A stretch of 64,000 nucleotides of DNA. It comes from Pseudomonas fluorescens. Its GTDB lineage: Bacteria > Pseudomonadota > Alphaproteobacteria > UBA2136 > UBA6156. Made by a program: the position numbers and the translations under genes. Positions 58,781 to 64,000 of the stretch are shown one piece after another; the first letter of the stretch is position 1; every line of letters begins with the position of its first letter. The DNA lies in assembly GCA_003241595.1 (NCBI GenBank), contig QFOU01000001.1, positions 1 to 64,000 on the forward strand, written 5' to 3'. The notes below the pieces were generated by a model that saw nothing but the letters and a program-made list of their open reading frames with translations, was not told the origin of the DNA and made no database searches.

Positions 58781-60115
58781 TTAGAGGGAGAGGCCGGAGG
58801 CGGCGAGTTTCTCGGCAAGGATAGTGACCGAGATGCCGAGGAGATCGGCGGCGTATTGCTTGTTGCCTTGGGTGTAATTGAGAGTGGCGACGAGGGTTTC
58901 GCGCTCGATCTCGGCGAGGCGTTTCGGCACGAAGACATTGGTGGCGCCTCCGCTGGCGTAGGCGGCCGCGGCCAAGGACGATGCGGCCGGCGTGATGCTG
59001 GCGCGGGCGTTCTCGTTATTGGTCTCCACATTCATGTGCTGGAGGGACATGGGCGAGAGAATAATGTGATCGGCCGTGATCTCGGTACCTTGGGGGCCGC
59101 AGAGCAGGATGGCGCGGTGGACGGTGTTCTCCAGCTCGCGGACGTTACCCTTCCAGTAGCAGTTGGTGAGCTTTTCGGCGGCCTGCGGCGAGAGTTTGGG
59201 CGTCGACTTGTAGCCGTTGGCGGCGGCGTATTTGGCGACGAAGTGATCGGCCAGCGGCACCACATCGGCAGGGCGCTCGCGCAGCGGCGGGAGGTCGAGC
59301 GAAACAACGCTGAGACGGAAGTAAAGATCTTCGCGGAATTTGCCTTCGGCGACATAGCTTTCGAGCTGCCGGTTGGTGGTGGCGATGAGGCGGATATCGA
59401 CGGGTACGGGTTTATCGGCGCCGATGGGGTCGACGACCTTCTCCTGAATGGCGCGGAGGAGTTTGGCTTGCAGGGCGAGATCCATTTCGGAGATCTCATC
59501 CAGCAGCAGGGTGCCGCCGTGAGCTTGTTGGAACTTGCCCTTGCGGTCTGTCAGTGCGCCGCTGAAGGCCCCTTTGGTGTGACCGAAGAGTTCGGATTCC
59601 AGCAGATTTTCGGGAATGGCGGCACAGTTGACGGCAATGAACGGCTTGTTGGCGCGCGGGCTGTTGGCGTGGATGAAGGCGGCCATGACCTCCTTACCCG
59701 TTCCGCTTTCGCCACGCAGGAGCACAGTCGCGGTGGAGTTGGCGAACTGGCGCGCCTGCTCGTGCAGGGCTTTGCTCACCGGATCGGCGGCGATGGGGCC
59801 GCCCTTTGGCTCGGGAACCGCGAATTTCTCGATCAATGCGGAGAGCAGGCGGGGTTCGAGCGGTGTAGTGAGATACTCAATGGCCCCCAGACGGATGGCC
59901 TTGGCACCGGTGGCCGGTTGGGCCGGGCCTGCGGCGGCGACGGGGATGCTGAGGCGGTTGTCTTTCTGGAAGGACATCAACGCGGGAAGAATTTCCGGCG
60001 TGGTGAGGATGAGGCCGATGGTTTCGGAGGCGAGCGTCGCCTCGGCTTCGGCCAACGTGCCGAAGGCCGTCGCGCGGGCGGAGGCGGGCAAGGTGAGGCC
60101 GAGGGCGATAATCAT
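58781..60115 (-). CDS. flbD: FlbD-like sigma-54-dependent flagellar regulator
   Basis: The 444-residue protein has a degenerate receiver (about 1-105) in which the phospho-acceptor Asp position reads GLILTT, so it probably cannot be phosphorylated. The AAA+ domain has Walker A RGESGTGKEVMAAF, GAFSGALTD (usual GAFTGA with Ser for Thr), Walker B GGTLLLDEISEM and the Arg finger VRELENTVHRAI. A C-terminal FIS-type helix-turn-helix (YTQGNKQYAADLLGISV) completes it. FlbD activates class II/III flagellar genes; its placement between motA and flhA and the missing Asp match the Caulobacter-type protein, which is controlled by FliX. Confidence 0.9.
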   Translation of the reverse strand: MIIALGLTLPASARATAFGTLAEAEATLASETIGLILTTPEILPALMSFQKDNRLSIPVAAAGPAQPATGAKAIRLGAIEYLTTPLEPRLLSALIEKFAVPEPKGGPIAADPVSKALHEQARQFANSTATVLLRGESGTGKEVMAAFIHANSPRANKPFIAVNCAAIPENLLESELFGHTKGAFSGALTDRKGKFQQAHGGTLLLDEISEMDLALQAKLLRAIQEKVVDPIGADKPVPVDIRLIATTNRQLESYVAEGKFREDLYFRLSVVSLDLPPLRERPADVVPLADHFVAKYAAANGYKSTPKLSPQAAEKLTNCYWKGNVRELENTVHRAILLCGPQGTEITADHIILSPMSLQHMNVETNNENARASITPAASSLAAAAYASGGATNVFVPKRLAEIERETLVATLNYTQGNKQYAADLLGISVTILAEKLAASGLSL

Positions 60116-60180
60116 GAGAATGACGATAAAGGAAAAAAGCGCAGCGGTGAAGCTACGCCTGCGATTATTTGCGGGAATGT

Positions 60181-60945
60181 CTACTTAAAGACATTGATGC
60201 GCTGGGTGGGTTGCAAGAGGGCGTTGAGGTGCAGTTCCAGCTGGCGCGGGTTCTCCTGCTTACCGATGCTGAGCACGGCGGCCATGATGAGTTTGCGGGT
60301 GAGCAGGTCGTCGGCGCCGGTGCGTTCCAGTTTGGTGGCAATGGGAGTGAGGACAACATAAGCCAGCACCGCGCCGTAGAAGGTGGTGAGAATGGCGATG
60401 GCCATGGCGGGACCGATGGTCGAGGGGTCGGATAGCGCGCCGAGCATTTGCACCAGACCGATAAGGGTACCGATGAGACCCATGGACGGTGCCACCTCGG
60501 CAGCGCGGCGCAGCACCAGCAGGGCGCGCTCGTGGCGTTCCACCATGGTGATGGTATCGTGGTAGAGCAGCTTTTCGATGGCGTCGACGGGGGCGCCATC
60601 CACCACCAAGCTAAGCGCCTGCTTGAGGAAGGGATGGGATTCGGCGCGCGCGTCTTCCTGAAGGGTCAGGTGCGTGCCGGAGCGAGCTTTTTGGGCCAGG
60701 GCAACCAGACGGCGGGCAAGTTTGGGAAATTCCGGATTATCGCCCATAAAGGCACGGCCGGTGGTGCTGACCGCACGCAGAACCTCGGACAGCGGGAATG
60801 ATGTGAGAGTTACCGTGATGGTGCCGCCGATCACGATCAGGATGGCCGGCAAGTCGATAAATGCGAGGAACGTACCGCCCAAGGCGATGGCGGTACCGAG
60901 CAGACCCAGCGAAAGCAGCAGGCCGATGAGGGTCATCGATTCCAT
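60181..60945 (-). CDS. motA: Flagellar motor stator protein MotA
   Basis: The 254-residue protein has four membrane helices: two at the N-terminus (GLLLSLGLLGTAIALGGTFL, LPAILIVIGGTITVTL) and two after the cytoplasmic loop (MGLIGTLIGLVQML and MAIAILTTFYGAVLAYVVL). The loop contains the expected Arg and Glu residues (ERHERALLVLRR). With MotB it forms the proton channel that turns the flagellum. MotB is not in the window. The gene lies between fliN and flbD. Confidence 0.9.
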   Translation of the reverse strand: MESMTLIGLLLSLGLLGTAIALGGTFLAFIDLPAILIVIGGTITVTLTSFPLSEVLRAVSTTGRAFMGDNPEFPKLARRLVALAQKARSGTHLTLQEDARAESHPFLKQALSLVVDGAPVDAIEKLLYHDTITMVERHERALLVLRRAAEVAPSMGLIGTLIGLVQMLGALSDPSTIGPAMAIAILTTFYGAVLAYVVLTPIATKLERTGADDLLTRKLIMAAVLSIGKQENPRQLELHLNALLQPTQRINVFK

Positions 60946-60957
60946 CGCGGAGCGCCC

Positions 60958-61266
60958 TTAGGTTGCGGATTTCACAATTTCGGTCATGGTGACGCCGAGT
61001 TTGTCGTCGACGATCACGACTTCGCCACGCGCGACCAAGCGATCGTTCACGTAAACGTCGATCGCATCGCCGACCTTGCGGTCGAGTTCCACCACCGCAC
61101 CACGACCCAGTTTGAGCAGTTGCGAGATGTTCATGGCAGTTGTGCCGAGGACGGCCTTAACGGTCACGGGCACGTCGTAGACGGCTTCGAGGCCAGCTTC
61201 AGTACCCTTTACGCCGGTGTTGGCGTCGCCGAGGTCTTCCAGATTGAGGTTTTGCTTATCGTTCAT
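60958..61266 (-). CDS. fliN: Flagellar switch protein FliN
   Basis: The 102-residue protein carries the SpoA/FliN domain: YDVPVTVKAVLGTTAMNISQ, LLKLGRGAVVELDRKVGDAI, and DVYVNDRLVARGEVVIVDDK. It forms the lower part of the flagellar C-ring with FliM and FliG. It is at the short end of the family, as usual in alphaproteobacteria. It lies between fliH and motA. Confidence 0.93.
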   Translation of the reverse strand: MNDKQNLNLEDLGDANTGVKGTEAGLEAVYDVPVTVKAVLGTTAMNISQLLKLGRGAVVELDRKVGDAIDVYVNDRLVARGEVVIVDDKLGVTMTEIVKSAT

Positions 61267-61361
61267 CGCCGTATCAATTCTTTTGCCGGAGTTTAGCGAT
61301 GAATGGCGGGGAAAGGAAGAGAGCCGCAGGAAAAAGTGGCAGTAACGACAACGGGGCGTGG

Positions 61362-62234
61362 CTATTTCAGCGCATCCACGAGGTCATCGTCATCGCCCAA
61401 AAGCGCGCGGGCACGTGCATCGGCGGCACGGCTGGCGGCCGTTTCGACATCATCGTGGGCCAGCGACGCAGCGGGAGCGGGTTCGGACTGAGCGGGTTGT
61501 GACGCGGGCGTTGCGGGCACAAATGGTGCGGGTTCAAGATCGGTACGGGTAGGAATGGCCAGACTTTGCGCCCCGACCCCGGCCAGCAGGGTATCGACGG
61601 TCATGAGGTGCACGGCCAGCTTGCTTTCCGCACCGCCATTGGCCCATTGAATGACGGCATCGGTCTGGCCAAGGCTGCTATCGGTTTGCACGTGCATGGG
61701 CAGCCCCATGATGGAGGCTTGCGGCAGGCCGAGTTTTTCGTGGAAGCCGCGCGCGACGGGGTGAATGTGCAAGGTGAGCGATTCATCGGACTTGACCAGT
61801 GGCAGCAGCTCGCGCAGGTGGTGTTCCAACAGCTCCGGCCCGAAGTGGGTGGCGGCATGGCCGACCAAACGGTGCAGAGTTACGCGCAGCAGGCTCAGGC
61901 ACTGATTCAGCAATTGCTCGTCGCGTTCGGTTTGCGCGTTTTGCAAGGCCATCAGCGTATTTTGCAGGTGTTGCTGCAATTGGGCGAGATCGGCCTGCGA
62001 CTGCGCCATACCCTGAGACAGGCCTTCTGCCATACCGGCGGCGTGGCCTTCCTCGTATCCCTGCTGGCGCTGCTCCTCGAGTTGCTCGCGCATTTGGGCG
62101 GGCGAGGTCGGCAACGGTTTGGAAACGGGCGCAGCGGGTGCGGCCCCCGGGGCGGCGTCTTGTCCACGGCCCGGCACGAGTTCAAAGAACTCGGTATCGA
62201 AGCCGAACTTGGTGTAGGGCGTGGACTGCGACAT
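61362..62234 (-). CDS. fliH: Flagellar assembly protein FliH
   Basis: The 290-residue protein is rich in Gln, Glu and Ala, with a coiled-coil-like middle (about residues 45-110, GxxxG-type spacing in GHAAGMAEGLSQGMAQSQ). The C-terminal part has the conserved region VRVTLHRLVGHAATHF-like and LHIHPVARGFHEKLG seen in FliH. It regulates the export ATPase FliI, which is not in the window. It is placed directly after fliG, as expected. Its Ala/Pro-rich C-terminal tail is longer than in many members. Confidence 0.85.
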   Translation of the reverse strand: MSQSTPYTKFGFDTEFFELVPGRGQDAAPGAAPAAPVSKPLPTSPAQMREQLEEQRQQGYEEGHAAGMAEGLSQGMAQSQADLAQLQQHLQNTLMALQNAQTERDEQLLNQCLSLLRVTLHRLVGHAATHFGPELLEHHLRELLPLVKSDESLTLHIHPVARGFHEKLGLPQASIMGLPMHVQTDSSLGQTDAVIQWANGGAESKLAVHLMTVDTLLAGVGAQSLAIPTRTDLEPAPFVPATPASQPAQSEPAPAASLAHDDVETAASRAADARARALLGDDDDLVDALK

Positions 62235-62258
62235 GTGACCTGAGAACCCGGGCTACGC

Positions 62259-63272
62259 TTACGTGATGAACTCGTCCTGGCCTTCGCCACCGCTGGCAAT
62301 GACGATGACGCCCTTGTCGGCCAGATTCTTGGCGACGGCCACGATCTTGAGTTGGGCTTCGTCCACATCCTTGACCTTGACGGGCCCCATGGCATCCATG
62401 TCCTCGCGCAGGATCTTGGCCGCACGTTCGGACATGTTCTTGAGGAATTTCTCGCGCATTTCCGGTTTGGCACCTTTGAGGGCGAGCGCCAGCACGTCTT
62501 TGTCGACATCGCGCAGGATGGTTTGGATCCCCTTGTCGTCGGTCTTCATAATATCGTCGAAGGTGAACATCAGTGCGCGGATACGTTCGGCATCGCCGGG
62601 GTGGTCGGTCTCGAGCATTCCCATGAAGCGTTGTTCATTCGAGCGGTCGAAGTTGTTGAAGATGTCGGCCATCAGTTCGTGGCTGTCGCGCGTGGTCTTC
62701 TGGGCGAGGTTACGCATGAACTCGCTCTTGAGGGAGTCTTCCACCGCCGCCAGCACTTCGCGCGGGACGTTGTCCATCACCAGAATGCGCTCCATGACTT
62801 CCAGCGCCAGCTCTTGCGGCAGCACGGCCAGCACCTTGGCGGCGTGGCTGGCCTTAATACGGCTGATGATGACGGCCACGGTTTGCGGATATTCGTTGAT
62901 GAGGTAGCCGGCCAGCGTTTCTTCGTGCACGTTGGCGAGCTTTTCCCACATGGTACGACCTGCCGGGCCGCGCATTTCGTCCATCAGCTCCTTCACGCGG
63001 TCTTCCTTCATGAAGCTGCGCAGGTAGCGTTCGGTGGTGCCCCAGCCGCCGACGATACCGCCTGCGCCGCCGCCGCCGACGGCCTCGGTGAAGTCGCCGA
63101 GTGCGGCTTCCATTTCTTCCGATGTGATATGACCGAGCACCGCCATTTCGCGCGAGATATCGCGGATCTCGTAGTCATCCATGTAGGAGAACAGCTGGGC
63201 GGCGCGTTGTTCGCCCATGGCCAGCATCAGGATCGCGGCTTTGCGGGGACCAGTAAGAGCAGTTTTTGCCAT
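62259..63272 (-). CDS. fliG: Flagellar motor switch protein FliG
   Basis: The 337-residue protein has the three armadillo-type domains of FliG. Motifs are TGPRKAAILMLAMGEQRAAQ at the N-terminus, AVIISRIKASHAAKVLAVLP and, in the C-terminal torque-generating domain, MFTFDDIMKTDDKGIQTILR with the charged helix residues that meet MotA. SD AGGATAAG precedes the ATG. It is 23 bases from the end of fliF. Confidence 0.95.
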   Translation of the reverse strand: MAKTALTGPRKAAILMLAMGEQRAAQLFSYMDDYEIRDISREMAVLGHITSEEMEAALGDFTEAVGGGGAGGIVGGWGTTERYLRSFMKEDRVKELMDEMRGPAGRTMWEKLANVHEETLAGYLINEYPQTVAVIISRIKASHAAKVLAVLPQELALEVMERILVMDNVPREVLAAVEDSLKSEFMRNLAQKTTRDSHELMADIFNNFDRSNEQRFMGMLETDHPGDAERIRALMFTFDDIMKTDDKGIQTILRDVDKDVLALALKGAKPEMREKFLKNMSERAAKILREDMDAMGPVKVKDVDEAQLKIVAVAKNLADKGVIVIASGGEGQDEFIT

Positions 63273-63295
63273 AATCTTATCCTAACTCATTCCGC

Positions 63296-64000
63296 CTAGC
63301 TGTTGTCGGTGGGGACGCTGGCGCCCATCCAGTTACGGACCACGCCCAGGCTTTCTTCAGGGTATTGGTCGACGATCTCGTTCACCTTCTTCACGGCCGA
63401 CTCCCGTACACGGCCTTGGACCGAGCGGATATCGATGAGCGAATTGTCCTCGCTGGCACTTTCGGCGAGGTCAGACCCGCCCATACCGGCCACCACAGGA
63501 CCACCCATACCCCCGCCCATACCCGGCAGGAGTGCATTGGAGCCCCCGCTGGCCAGCGCGGTGTTAAACGCAGCCAGAGCCGGTTTGACGACAAAGAGCG
63601 CGACCACGACCAGTGCCACCACGATCAGGAGGTATTGCACCAGCGAGAGGATCTGGGCCTTGGTCAGGAAGGGTTCGGAGACTTCCGGCAGTTCGGCCGC
63701 CGGTGTGAACGGCATATCGATGATCTCGACCTTGTCGCCACGGCCTTCGTCGTAACCGATCGCGGTTTGGACAAGGGTGAGGATGCGGTTGCGCTCATCT
63801 TCGGACAACGGCGTGTAGGCGGGCGCGGCGGCGGCCTCGGCAGCACCTTCGGCCGGGGCTGCGGCGGGAGCAGATTTGCCAGAGACCAGCACGGCGACGC
63901 TTAGCTTGCGGACATCGCCGCCATTGCGGGTGGTGCTGCGTACGGTTTTGGAAATTTCGTAGTTCGAGGTGGTTTCAGTGCGGGTTTCGTTGCTGCCACC
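63296..64000 (-). CDS. fliF: Flagellar MS-ring protein FliF, C-terminal part (runs off the window)
   Basis: The frame is open from the window edge to the stop at 63296, so the N-terminal two-thirds are missing. The visible part includes the ring-building motif NYEISKTVRSTTRNGGDV, a linker rich in Ala, the DKVEIIDMPFTP motif and a C-terminal membrane helix (SLVQYLLIVVALVVVALFVV). The end, NEIVDQYPEESLGVVRNWM, is the conserved FliG-binding tail. It is the first gene of the flagellar block here. Confidence 0.93.
   Translation of the reverse strand, partial: GGSNETRTETTSNYEISKTVRSTTRNGGDVRKLSVAVLVSGKSAPAAAPAEGAAEAAAAPAYTPLSEDERNRILTLVQTAIGYDEGRGDKVEIIDMPFTPAAELPEVSEPFLTKAQILSLVQYLLIVVALVVVALFVVKPALAAFNTALASGGSNALLPGMGGGMGGPVVAGMGGSDLAESASEDNSLIDIRSVQGRVRESAVKKVNEIVDQYPEESLGVVRNWMGASVPTDNS

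Overview
The window reads as a contiguous piece of chromosome from a flagellated, aerobic alphaproteobacterium. The evidence is the rpsT-dnaA order on one strand, the fliF-fliG-fliH-fliN-motA-flbD-flhA flagellar block, SURF1 and a Cu(A) CoxB, a CHCC zinc-finger protein and moderate-to-high GC. I cannot assign an order or genus. No insertion sequence, prophage or CRISPR array is visible. The only clearly foreign-looking gene is an AT-rich DUF4238 gene near 36 kb.

Layout. 0-10.8 kb: two divergent operons. Leftward are a MotA/TolQ/ExbB-type channel protein with a long cytoplasmic helical tail, a MotB/OmpA-type partner and a TolC-type outer membrane protein (cut by the window edge). Rightward are a 1407-residue RTX-repeat protein and its type I secretion ABC transporter and HlyD adaptor. 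Together they look like a complete type I secretion/adhesin system with its own proton-motive-force motor, the most interesting feature here. 10.8-19.6 kb: a Cys-rich secreted protein, a DUF1275 membrane protein, DUF485 plus an ActP-like symporter, an AsmA-family protein, pyruvate kinase and an M29 aminopeptidase. 19.7-25.7 kb: tRNA-Ser, solitary coxB, rsmE, a PfkB-family kinase, an 800-base AT-rich gap with DnaA-box-like sites, a family 4 glycosyltransferase, an isochorismatase-fold protein lacking its Cys nucleophile, and a lipoprotein. 25.8-35 kb: membrane and LysM proteins, an oligopeptide-binding protein, infC with an apparent AUC start, thrS, a prolyl aminopeptidase and several small unknown genes. 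35-45 kb: an MnmC-type methyltransferase, DUF4238, acyltransferase 3, a phosphoesterase, tRNA-Arg, a thermonuclease-fold nuclease, mutS, two small genes with matching promoters and leaders, and murJ. 45-56.5 kb: SURF1, an AI-2E/PerM permease, NADAR, recF, dnaN, dnaA, rpsT, an unknown 421-residue protein, and two thioredoxin-fold secreted/anchored proteins. 56.5-64 kb: the flagellar export, switch and regulatory block, ending inside fliF.

A recurrent regulatory theme emerges. Many start codons lie only 6-7 bases after a plausible -10 hexamer, usually with a -35 hexamer about 17 bases further upstream, and no Shine-Dalgarno sequence. These genes (pyk, the M29 peptidase, the PfkB kinase, dnaN, the prolyl aminopeptidase, the nuclease, SURF1 and others) are probably transcribed as leaderless mRNAs. 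Intrinsic terminators separate most transcription units.

All functional calls rest on reading translated sequence and motifs; no database search was run.
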